Shown one piece after another: positions 1 through 9,375 of a stretch of DNA of 19,868 bases; within the stretch, counting starts at the first letter, position 1, and the number at the start of each line of letters is the position of its first letter. The position numbers and the translations under genes were made by a program. The notes below the pieces were generated by a model. That model ran no database searches, had not been told where the DNA came from, and saw only the letters and a program-made list of their open reading frames with translations. Origin of the DNA: Amoebophrya sp. AT5.2 (taxonomy: Eukaryota > Sar > Dinophyceae > Syndiniales > Amoebophryaceae); the NCBI GenBank assembly GCA_005223375.1, contig RXOD01004620.1:1-19868 (forward strand), given 5' to 3'.

Positions 1-675
1 CCCCCGCCGGGATCTGATCCGGGGGACGAAAAGGGCGCGCCCCGTAGCTTCGGGACAATCCACCGGGGACCCCGCTCGGGCCGTGGGATCTCGGCGATTC
101 GCGTCCCGCTGGCCAACGCCGGCCCGGCGCCGACGGCTAAAAATATCGCATCAAGTCCAGCCAAAAACACTCCCCCAGAAGGCGAATGGACCGGCCCGGG
201 GCCGAGAAAATACCGCCCGCGGCCAGCCGCTGCACACAGGGACGAACCCGGCGAGAGGCCAGAGACGCTGCGGCAGCGCAGCGCTGAGCGGTGGAAGATG
301 GGGCGGCTTGCGTTTTTGTCGTCATTTCCGGGTGAACGCGGTAGCGGCTGTCGGAGCGCATTTGTATACGGTGGCGCCCTGTCTTCAGAGGGCATGCGCA
401 GTCGGCAAAATGCATATGCGGGTGCGCCGGAGGTCTCGCAGAAGTTTGCTGCTCGATGGTCGTGTCAAGATCGTGTGCTGAGCTGCCGCGCATCGGCGGG
501 CGGATTCGGAGCTCACGGCAAGGCGCTTCAATGTAATGCCGACACTTTCGATGGCGCGGCCGGGAGTTCAGCGCCGCCTGTGGGCCATGACTACAATGGC
601 GTCCGGGCAAATGAATTTCGCGGCCGCCGTCAGCCACGTGTGTCGCGCGATGCAACGAGTCGGCGCGGAGGTTGA
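1..675 (+). CDS. 3' end of an unidentified gene, cut by the left edge
   Basis: Frame 1 is open from the first base to a TGA at 673-675, which is 224 codons without a stop in GC-rich sequence. The predicted peptide is rich in Gly, Ala, Pro, Arg and Ser and begins PPPGSDPGDEKGAPRSFG, with no domain I recognise. It looks like a disordered C-terminal tail or last exon. Another + frame stays open from about base 2 to 481, and the opposite strand is open over 137-898, so high GC content alone lengthens frames here. This frame is the longest that reaches the window edge, and its composition resembles the disordered tails of the other genes here. No splice site or start can be placed. It could also be 3' UTR or chance. 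Confidence 0.35.
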   Translation, partial: PPPGSDPGDEKGAPRSFGTIHRGPRSGRGISAIRVPLANAGPAPTAKNIASSPAKNTPPEGEWTGPGPRKYRPRPAAAHRDEPGERPETLRQRSAERWKMGRLAFLSSFPGERGSGCRSAFVYGGALSSEGMRSRQNAYAGAPEVSQKFAARWSCQDRVLSCRASAGGFGAHGKALQCNADTFDGAAGSSAPPVGHDYNGVRANEFRGRRQPRVSRDATSRRGG

Positions 676-1829
676 TTGCGAGCATTATTTCTGGCGGGGT
701 TCTGAACCAACGCAAGATCAAACTCAAAGACTTATACTCGCGCTGATCCTGGGTTCTTTGTTGTATTTCTGCTGAATTCTTTCTTTGTATTTTTGAAGGC
801 CACAGATGCGCGGGTCCCGGATATAGTTGGCATCGAGCGCCAAGAGGACTTATACTTACACATCTTTTCTGGAAAAAAACAATGCACGCTCTTCGCAAAA
901 TGAAGAAATGCAGAGCGGTGCTTTGTAAGCCGCTCGTGTGTTCATGATTCTTTGATCTGCAGCGGCACTCCTGCGAGGATCTGGCAATTTGAGCCGTGCT
1001 TCGGAGAATAGCAGAATCCGCAGAAGCTCCTACTTTCCCACGCGTTTTAGCATCTGTAAGTGCGTAAATGCTAGCTATTACCCGATCGTCGCGTTAGAAG
1101 AAAAGTAAAAGGCAGTCGTGCCACTGATGTACCGCGCGCGGATCTCTTTTCGCCTGAGCAATAAAGCTATTAAGTTAATTCATCCGCGTTCGCGAAGCTT
1201 TGTGAGATGAATACAGAAGGACGCAACAAATTCAAAACTCCATCTCCAGGCCATCCTTTCGAGGATTAGAATTGGGCTTTACCTAGGCATCCCAGCGACA
1301 GTTTTGCATTCCCTCACGACTAAGACTTCGGAAAAAAAACTTGGAATAGATGTGCGACCCGTAATTTCAGTCGGCGGTGCTGGTGCTCACTGCGTTGAGG
1401 CAACGGCCGCTACCACGAACTTTAGTTCCCTCAGCTGCAATGCAAAAATAGCGAGAAGGCAATGGTGTTCCGAAAAAAACACAGCAACTCGCTGTGAAGA
1501 ACGACGACCGCGGTTCTATACACATTTTTGAGGAGCGACTTTTTTTCAGGAATGCAACGAAGGTCCAAGGATGCAACACACATGTTTTCACTTCGTATTG
1601 AAGCTCCACGAAGACGATAATATTCGCACTATCCCCCACCGCGGCGACGTCGACTCGCGCGCACGCGCAGCAGCTCTCCTGCACGCACGTAGTTCCTGTG
1701 GTGCTGGGGAGTCTGTGCAGGTGCAAGTGCAACTAGGTTCTGCTTCTAGCCCTTAAACCTACAGCCCGACTGAACATCAACTTTATTCAAGCAGACTTGT
1801 ACACCGGTATCATCGAATCTAACCCTAGC
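676..1829. other. Intergenic region upstream of the CCCH gene
   Basis: No coding region is supported here. GC content drops sharply after about 720. The stretch holds short A- and T-runs (for example 1331-1338 and 1539-1545). Short open frames exist on both strands around 1370-1750, but none has recognisable protein features. In the frame of the downstream gene there is a TAG at 1734-1736 and no ATG before 1830. The sequence 1700-1829 is therefore probably 5' UTR or promoter. No TATA box or other named element could be assigned. Confidence 0.5.
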
Positions 1830-4800
1830 ATGAAGAACAAAAGCGCGTCTACAACGCCCTCGGCGCGGAGCGGGCATGCCTCCGCGTCCTCCTCCCCGCC
1901 GAAGAAAGGGAAGATGGCGGCGGCCCGCAAGCAATCTGCCGCGGGGGCGAAAGGAACTGCCGACAGCTCGGAGCCGAAAGAGCAGAAAGACGACGAGTGT
2001 GTTTTCGGAGGCGGCCCTGCCTCCGCCGCGGTGGCAAACGCGAATATCAAAGCGCCTTCTACCGCTACGCATTATAACCCTACAGCACAGCCGCCTGATC
2101 AAATGTTGAGCTCTACCTCTACGACCGCTGGCCAAAATTCCAACCCTAACTGTAACCCTAACTCCAATAACTACGGGCATCGCTCCTCCACCTGCGAAGA
2201 AGTCGTGGCACAACGACAGGAAAACCACGTCGAAATTGGTGTTTCGGGTGAGGTAGCAAAAGATGTAGTTGCGGAAGCTGGCTCCTGTGTCGGAGACGAG
2301 CGCGCTGCAGCGGGTGGACCTACGACCTATCGTCCCGACGATGGCGGCCGCGCCGCCATCCCCCCGCTCGGCCCAGCCGTAGGGGCTAACGGGGACCACG
2401 AGCATCGCTACCAGACTCTGCTCGACCACTCGTCGTGCTGCGCCGCAGACCGCCTCGGCGGGGAGCAGAGCCAGAGCTCGCAGACCACATCAGGCGATTC
2501 GGACTGTTCCGTGGGCGGCGGCGACCAGACTTCGCCGGGGGTCACGCTCGCGGAGCCAAGGAAGGGCTCGGCGTCGCTTTCGTCCTCGACCTACACCGCG
2601 ACGTCGAGCGGGCAGGCCACCACCTCTTCGCCGCATCCCGCGGGGGCGCAGCATTTGTTTCAGGCGACCCAGAATCCTCTTCACGGTACTACGGGGGGCG
2701 GCGTAGCTCCGCTTCCAGTTGTTCTGGGCGGCGGGGGGGGCGTAGTAGCCGGATCCTCGGTTCCCACCTCTTTCGCCACGCACCAGCCGCTGGACGCAGA
2801 CCAGTGCGAGCTTATTTGCAATCAGCTGAAACATCAGGCGTCCCTGTCGTCGGTCGCCTCTAGCTGTGACGCATCCACATCACAGGGGGGTCTAGTAGTC
2901 GCCGGAAGCAGTTTGCAGCAGGCGGGCGGAACGACCCCGGCCATAGAACAACAAAAGCCCCCGCAGCGGTTTTTGAAGTACGGCAGCGCGGATCTCGTCA
3001 GCGGAAACGGACCGTTTCTCCAGAACAACCACGCGGTCGCTGGGGGGGTAGTCAATAGCACCGCAGGTGTTCCTCCAAGTGGGCTCAGCACGACGACCGA
3101 CAACAATTCTTCGGGAAATTTCAAAAACGTGAGCCTCTCGCAGCTGCACTTGCACGGGCCGCCGAGTGCTCCGGGGGGGAATTCTTTGCATATTAACGGC
3201 AACAGCTGCACCGTCGTCGGTAACCACCAGCACGTCGACACGAGTCAGAGTCAGAGTGCTTCGTTGCAACAGCCGCAACAGCAGCAGAGCCTCAGCATCA
3301 ACAGTTTAAACAACAACCCGCTGCCGCAGCAACAGCCACTACCGCCGAACTTTTTTATCGCCAACCCGCTACCGCCGCCAGGCCAGACCCCCGCACCCGC
3401 AGGATCACCGCCTCTGCCGGCACCAACAGGGGCTCCGGGCGCCACCACGATGAAGCCCGGCGGTGGAGGGGACACCAATCGCACCAACTATGGGCTCTTC
3501 GTTAGCGGAAGCGACGGCTACAACAACCAAGCGGGGGGCTACAACCCGGGTCCGGGTGGAAACATGGGAAGTGGAGGAGGCGGTCCTCCCGGAGGGGGTG
3601 GACCCCCGGGCAACATGAGCGGCGGAAACCTGAGCGGACCCCCGGGAAACATGATGGGCCCAGGCGCACATCCAGGGACCCCCGGCGGACACTCGAACAT
3701 GGGTGGCCATAACATGGGGCAAGGAGGCGGGAAAGGTAAGGAACTTCTGGCTTTGTACTCGTGCAAGTAGGTAGTCGTCGTGTGAAGTACAGAAGACCTA
3801 TTTCGTGTCGATTTTTCTTCGAAACCACAGCTCCACGCGGTAAGGACGGGAAGGACGGCAAAGGCAAGGGAAAGGACGGCAAAAAGGGAAAGAAAGGAAA
3901 AAACAATTGGGATGACCAGCGCAGTCAGGTACGTTCTTGTGGTTGTGACTGAGACGACCATTTCTTCTTTAGTTATAATTAGCGGGAGCTGCTGCAGTCA
4001 AACTTAAACGGCTGCTTTGAATTCAAATCGAAATCAAATTTACCCCCAGGTATCGTCATGGGACGGTGGCTCCGCGAGCTGGGGCGAACAGGACCAGTAC
4101 CCTCCGCCGAATTCGTATTCTAACATGTACCAGAGCCACATGAACTCCAACTCCTATGGGAACTGGCCAGACCCGAGCATGCAGCGGGGAAGCAGCGTAT
4201 TCCTTGAGTTGTCGACCGCGATTTCATTGACATATACTGGATCACTTGTCCGCGGATTTACTGCCTGCTGCTTTTTTTCGTTTCTCTCGCAGAGCGTGCA
4301 CGACCATAATATGGTCTGCATCGTTTGTAATAGTTGGGTAACGGCACTAAGGCAAAGTCATCATCTAGCTCACGCGTTATCCCAACACTGCGCAAGAAGT
4401 GGTGCGCGTTTGGTGCGGCCTTCTAAAATGAAAAACGAAATTGCATCTCACAGAGCTGGGCGGAGCAGAATTCGCAGGGAAGCCCACACTACCCTTTCGC
4501 GGCTCAGGACAATTCGACGACATTCGGCACAACGCTCCCAGACGGCACGTGGGTTCCTCCGGGCTCCAATTTGGCGCAAACACCGTCCCCAGCGAGTACT
4601 TTCTCCTTTTCAAATACTTTCTCCTCTTCGAAGCAGTTCGACCCTTGATTTCTTTTCCACCAATACTTACGCAATAAAGCTAGCGTCGCACCATCAACTT
4701 CCACATATGAAACAAAAGGCGGGATGTGCGACGACAATCGGTGTCGCTACTACAAGCGCGTGAACGTTGGGCCGCAGCACACGCTCACAGCGGGCTGCTA

Positions 4801-7033
4801 TCGGGGGGACCAGTGCCGATTCGTCCACGAGGACCCGAGTCCGGATGAGCTTTCCGTACAATAGATAAAAATAATTTTCATCTTGTAGAAGGGAATGCAG
4901 ATCTAGATGCTAGCACGCGAAGAGGTCAGTTGAAAAATAAAGCTGAAGGTATAGTAACTCCCTATACACATCAACATCATAACGCCCCAGGTTTACTTCC
5001 AGTTCGTAGACAACCCGGAACAGTTTGTGAAGCAGTGCAATCTTATGGCCAACTCCATTACGGTGTACGAGAACAAGCCCGAGCATCCCTTTGGCGCGTT
5101 GAAGATTTTCGAGCGCAATGCGGAAGGCGTTGTGCTGCTGGACAACACCAAGAAGACCAGCAGCCTGATGACCGTGCCTGTACCAACCTCCGGCGGCGGC
5201 GACAGCTCGACGAAAACAACCAACGCCGACGCGGTTGGTGGCGAGACCTCGGCGGGCGACGGTAGCTCGTCCATCGGTAACACCGCAGCCAAGGGAGCAG
5301 CCGGCGGCGACGCAGGCCCCGCGAGCACCTCGAAGAACACGCCGGGGGGCGCGGCGGGGGTGTCCGCGAACACCCCGGGCGGATCCGCATCGCAAGCCCA
5401 AAGCGGCAACAATAACAACGGAGTGAGCGGAGGCGGCAAGATGGGGCAAATTAGCATCAGCATCGACGAGCGGGGGATTATGAGCCAGAAGCCCATGGGA
5501 GCTCCGGGTGCACCGGGGGGTGGAGGTGTCCAGGGGGGGATGAATGCCAACAATATGATGGGAGGCGGAGTTGTCCAGGGGAGTGGTCCAGGCATGAACA
5601 ACATGGGACCAAACCCAAATATGTCCGGCGGCATGAACAACATGGGCGGGCCGGGCATGAATAACATGGGCATGGGCATGAACAGCCACATGGGAATGGG
5701 GATGAACAACATGGGAGGCCAAATGGGCATGAACAATATGAACAATAGGGGTATGAACAATATGGGCATGAACAACATGCAGATGAATAAAGGTCCTTTT
5801 TCTTCTCGATAATTCAAAACTTGTATAGATTCCATTCCCTGCTGAAGTCTTCAGGAAAGGTTGTTTGATCATCGGCGCGAATCATTCTCAGGTGGCAACA
5901 GCATGCCGTTCATGCAGCAGCAGAATCAGTTTTCCGGCGGCAAGCCGACGATGCTCCCGCCGAGCCAGATGCTGCCGCCGCAGATGATGCCAAACCAGGG
6001 AAACTTCGGCGGCCCGGGAATGAACAACATGGGAGGAAATATGGGCAACATGGGAGGAAATATGGGCGGCAACCCCAACATGGGCGGCAACGCGTTCGGC
6101 GGCAACAGCTTCGCCCCCCCCGGCAACTCAGGCAACTTCGGCAGCAACACCATGCCAATGGGGATGAGCCACATGGGCCCCAACCCGATGGGCGGTCCGG
6201 GCAACCTGCCCAATATGGGCGGAGGTCCGGGCATGATGGGCGGAAACCCAGGGCAGCAGGGGAATCCAATGATGCAGAATCCCATGATGCAGAACCCGAT
6301 GAACCAGATGCCAGGAGGCCCCATGGGCATGAACAGCATGCCGAACAACTTGGGCGGTCCGGGCATGAACAACATGGGCGGCATGCAGGCAAACAACATG
6401 CAGGGAGGCCCAGGGGGTCCCGGCATGAGCAACCTGCAGCAGGGAAACATGCAGCAGGGCAACATGCAGCCTGGCAACATGCAGCAGGGCAACATGCAGC
6501 AGGGAAACATGCAGCAGGGCAACATGCCGCAGGGCAACATGCAGCAGGGCCCGCCGATGCCGCCAATGCCACCGAACAACATGCCGCTGTCGCCGAAGGG
6601 CGGCGGTGCCGGGCCGGGTAGTATGCCGAACGCCCCGCCGCTTCCCGGGATGGGGCAGATGGGCCAGATGCAGGGGGGAAATCAGATGAATCGAATGCCG
6701 CCGAGACCGAACTCGCCGCAGCGATTCAACAACATGCAGCCCCCACCGCTGCAGCAGCCGCTACCGAATGCAGGGGGCGCGCCGGGAGGTAATAAGAAAG
6801 TAGTTTGCTTGTACTAGAGGAAGCGAGATGAAGTGGTTAAGCTTAAGGTCTTGGCGGAAAATTTAGACGAGGATGAATCCGTTTGCTTTTGGCGGTTTTT
6901 TGCCAGTAGCGCGAGTAGTGAAAGTGGAAATGAAAACGACGCAAAATCTGATTCAGGTATGCAGCCGCCACCAGCTGCTGGGAACGTGCCCTCGAAGGGC
7001 GCTGACAGCGGCGGCAAGCCCGAGTCAGGGTAG
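1830..7033 (+). CDS. Large CCCH zinc-finger protein with low-complexity Gly/Asn/Met/Gln repeats (eight exons)
   Basis: Proposed exons are 1830-3735, 3831-3928, 4050-4196, 4454-4595, 4680-4855, 4991-5792, 5892-6788 and 6957-7033. They sum to 4245 nt, giving 1414 residues plus TAG, and every junction phase matches. The start is the first ATG after an in-frame TAG at 1734. The N-terminal ~640 residues are Ser/Thr/Gly/Asn/Gln-rich and then Pro-rich. Exon 2 gives a Lys/Gly patch (KDGKGKGKDGKKGKKGK). Exon 5 encodes the only recognisable domain, with Cys codons at 4727, 4742, 4796 and 4814 and His at 4826 (GCYRGDQCRFVH), i.e. C-x5-C-x3-H of a CCCH finger. Exon 6 opens with an ordered-looking segment (VYFQFVDNPEQFVKQC), then MNNMG-type repeats. 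Exon 7 is Met/Gly/Asn/Gln/Pro-rich. CCCH fingers usually bind RNA. A role in mRNA processing or ribonucleoprotein granules is inference from the finger plus prion-like composition. The least certain part is the intron between exons 4 and 5. Confidence 0.85.
4596..4679 (+). other. Least certain intron of the CCCH gene
   Basis: The frame before this stretch (…FSFSNTFSSSKQFDP) meets a TGA at 4646. The zinc-finger frame resumes in the same register by 4679, so something must be removed. Donor GTACTT at 4596 with acceptor AAAG ending 4679 keeps the frame (84 bp). An alternative is GTTCGA at 4636 with CTAG ending 4683 (48 bp). Neither acceptor is the CAG used by every other intron here, so the exact borders are open. 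A sequencing error or an unusual intron is possible. Confidence 0.5.
5594..5783 (+). repeat. Degenerate MNNMG-type coding repeat
   Basis: The motif ATGAACAACATGGG and close variants recur about nine times near the end of exon 6, encoding units such as MNNMGG, MNNMGM and MNNMN. The same motif continues more sparsely across the intron in exon 7 (from about 6019 to 6380). Spacing varies in multiples of three, as expected for a repeat expanding under reading-frame constraint. Confidence 0.8.
6431..6550 (+). repeat. 15-bp tandem repeat encoding (N-M-Q-Q-G)8
   Basis: Eight consecutive 15-bp units of the form AACATGCAGCAGGGC occur in exon 7. The first has CTG for ATG. Single changes give NMQPG and NMPQG in the third and seventh units. 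The units are close to identical, which suggests recent expansion. The array is likely length-polymorphic. Confidence 0.9.
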
Positions 7034-7172
7034 CGGCTTGTTGATCCCCTCGTTAACTTCGCGTGCTTCGCTACGAGAAACGACCGCGAGCAGTGCCTCG
7101 CCACGAGCAGTATCGCAGAGGAGGAAGCAATAATTCATCTCGGGAATACAGAAGCAGGCACGAGGATCGGGG

Positions 7173-7499
7173 ATGTCGAATAGACATTTGTCACGAGGAT
7201 CTAACGCGAGTGGTTCTAGATCTAGATCTAGTTCTAGAAGGGCGGTTGATCTTGATTCACACGAGGAGCTGGGGCCTTGCTTCGTTGCGAACAGCGCATC
7301 ATTGTTGCCGGATGCGAAAGTTATGCGTACAGTATTAGCGAAAAAGTTCTTCGGCCCGCCGCAGGAATTTTGGTCGTCGATAGTCGAATCTCCCGCACGA
7401 AAGAATTCATCGCATCGAGATTTTATCGAGGACTCACTGAAGATTTTTACTGACAGTAGATCAGGAGGAATTATAGGTACAGTCACAGGACTCCAGTAG
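7173..7499 (+). CDS. Weak RS-like open frame downstream of the CCCH gene
   Basis: This is a 108-codon frame whose start is rich in Ser/Arg (SRGSNASGSRSRSSSRR), followed by a more ordinary segment (VMRTVLAKKFFGPPQEFW). The frame is closed by a TAA shortly upstream of 7135, so any link to the CCCH gene would need splicing. The RS part partly reflects a short TCTAGA-type repeat at about 7211-7239. The opposite strand is also open for 153 codons (7025-7486), so coding on either strand is unproven. It may simply be 3' UTR of the upstream gene. Confidence 0.2.
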   Translation: MSNRHLSRGSNASGSRSRSSSRRAVDLDSHEELGPCFVANSASLLPDAKVMRTVLAKKFFGPPQEFWSSIVESPARKNSSHRDFIEDSLKIFTDSRSGGIIGTVTGLQ

Positions 7500-8787
7500 A
7501 TTGAAAGCTTTGATACAACTTATTTCTGAAATCGGGAACAATGGTCACAAATTACCTTACTTAAACCTATATCATCAAGCACCAAAAGAGGATTTTCATT
7601 CAGAGCACGCATTTAGGTGATTTTCATCAGGGCCGAAAACGGTAGCGTCCACTTACCTACGGTGCTGCGAAAAACGATTTTCTATTTTCAGACACGAACA
7701 AGAGCACGGCACTATCTGTAAGTACGTCAGCGGGAGACCCCGACTGTCTGCTTCGCGACGGTTTCATTAGAGGTGCTCAGCCCTCGCGCCTCGGTGCCAT
7801 CGCGCGAGTAGTCGTCTATCGATTGCGCAGGGTTTTCAGCATGGTAGGCAACTGAGCATCATATTCTAGGAGAAGTAATTTTCGATCGATTGTTACGTAG
7901 AAAATGATATATTAAAGAAGTATTGGGCCCGAGAAAGGGGCAGTATGACGATCAGAAATAAAAGTATGCTCCTGCTCTGAGCACCAGGAAGCACATGGTA
8001 TCAAAATCATCTGACGTTGTCGATTAGAAGTGGAGCCGGCGCTCTGGCGAACCTTAGCAGCGCGAGTTTTGCAGCTGCCCTGCGCGGCGACAAGTTGTTC
8101 GACAGCCACTCTGGAGCACATGCCAGGAAGAGCAGGCGCGCTTCGTGCCTGTACTGTGCGGGCCTTTACTTACTATACGTCTCTCTGGTTCTGCGGGTCC
8201 CTCCGACTGTAGGAAGGCAGCTGGGGGCGGGAAGCTAGGGAGCATGAGTGTCTGTCTGCGGAGGGACGGTTCGAGGATGGCAAAGCCGTTTTCGCGAGCC
8301 TAACGACACATGTGTTGCTGACCGCGACGCAGAATCCAACGTCGGATGATTTTTACCGATAATAACGCTGCACTTTAACGAAGCACAGGCTATCTGTATC
8401 TGTGTTTTTTTCATGGGGAATTGATACCGAGTCTAGGCCATCCGATATTAGCTGCAAGCGGTAAATTGTATGACAAACTACTTGATCCACTCGCGAAAGT
8501 ACGGCACATCGATATGTACTATAAATACAGAACAGCTACAACTCTCGGCGGCAAAAGTAGCCGAGGTAATCTACAAACTAAACGCTTCACGCACCAGTTA
8601 CAACATCATCGTCTCTACCTATGCGCGACCGCGACGAAGGAAGTGCCACATCAACAGAGGTGGCGCACCTACTAAGACCTCTATCGACATCTGAATGAAC
8701 AACTCGTCTATCGATCAACCATACCTGACCAATGAATCCATAACGCCGACGAAAAGGAACTTGCACCCATGCGAGAGGAGGAGTCTT
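7500..8787. other. Intergenic stretch, nothing assignable
   Basis: GC content is lower than in the flanking genes and there are many stops in all frames. Several 60-84-codon frames around 8017-8245 and 8421-8694 overlap one another and show no recognisable domain. No tRNA, snRNA or other structured RNA could be recognised by eye. Confidence 0.5.
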
Positions 8788-8895
8788 CCCTTTTAAACAG
8801 TTTTGAATGTCCAGGCTTGCCTGATCGGGGCTCGGCCTTCGGCAATGGGCTCTTGTATCAGTCGCTGGCTAGTTGTACCGACGCTCATGGGCTTT
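8788..8895 (+). repeat. Dispersed repeat, copy 1
   Basis: This block is closely similar to 19024-19137 in the same orientation. A run of 41 bases (8845-8885) matches 19087-19127 exactly. The remaining differences are point changes and two indels of three bases each. It lies about 480 bp upstream of the cyclin-gene start. It includes a 19-codon frame (8845-8904) beginning MGSCIS. It may be a mobile-element remnant, a shared 5' exon or UTR, or a conserved promoter element. Two copies are too few to decide. Confidence 0.85.
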
Positions 8896-9375
8896 CGTGC
8901 TTGAAGTTTTGCATCTATCGGCCAGTACACGCACTCGCCATTCTCGTTCGATAAGTAGTCTTGCGTTCCCCGCTTTGTGTGAGGAGAGAGCGAAGGCGCG
9001 GCGGACCGAAAAAGGGGCAGGGTCTTGGTTTGCGAGGAAAAATATGGAGGTGGAGAATCTAATTATGGAAGTAGCAGGCTAGACGTTTCGTAGAGGAGAT
9101 GGCTTTTCTGTCCGGGAGGGAAAAACTCTTTGGAACCGGCCGAGCCGTGTCTAATTTTTTTTTTCGCAGATCTCAGATCATTACCCAGGTTCACGGCCGC
9201 CGACGAAGCGCCTCGCGCCCAGTCCTAGTCGAACGCTTCGCTTACGCTTTCATAGCAGCGAGCTGCAGAGGTTTCAACATAAAGTATCGAGCTCGAGGGG
9301 AGCTTCAAGTACCCGAATGTAGCTGTTGCAGTGGCAGGATCAGGAAAGAAAATCCACGCGAAACACAATTCAACG
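8896..9375. other. 5' flank of the cyclin gene
   Basis: This contains a run of nine T followed by CGCAG (about 9158-9171) and another CCCAG at about 9185-9189. These look like 3' splice sites and suggest a 5' UTR intron or a trans-splice acceptor. The frame of the downstream gene is closed by TAA at 9280-9282. The open frame starting at 9099 uses a different register, and I see no protein features in it. Confidence 0.4.

Noticed and set aside
137..898. 253-codon open frame on the minus strand
   Set aside because: GC-rich DNA with three frames open at once. Composition (Arg, His, Ala, Cys) is typical of antisense frames and no domain is visible.
2142..2163. Telomere-like AACCCTAAC…TAACCCTAAC in exon 1 of the CCCH gene
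   Set aside because: Only two imperfect units, in frame, encoding an Asn-Pro-Asn-rich stretch (SNPNCNPNSNN). This is explained by protein composition.
4993..5835. Long Met/Pro/Leu-rich and Ala/Cys-rich frames on the minus strand opposite the repeats (also 5910-6582)
   Set aside because: They are mirror images of the MNNMG and GNMQQ coding repeats and have no independent support.
7211..7239. TCTAGA-type short repeat as a possible regulatory element
   Set aside because: Simple low-complexity sequence, too short and imperfect to assign a role.
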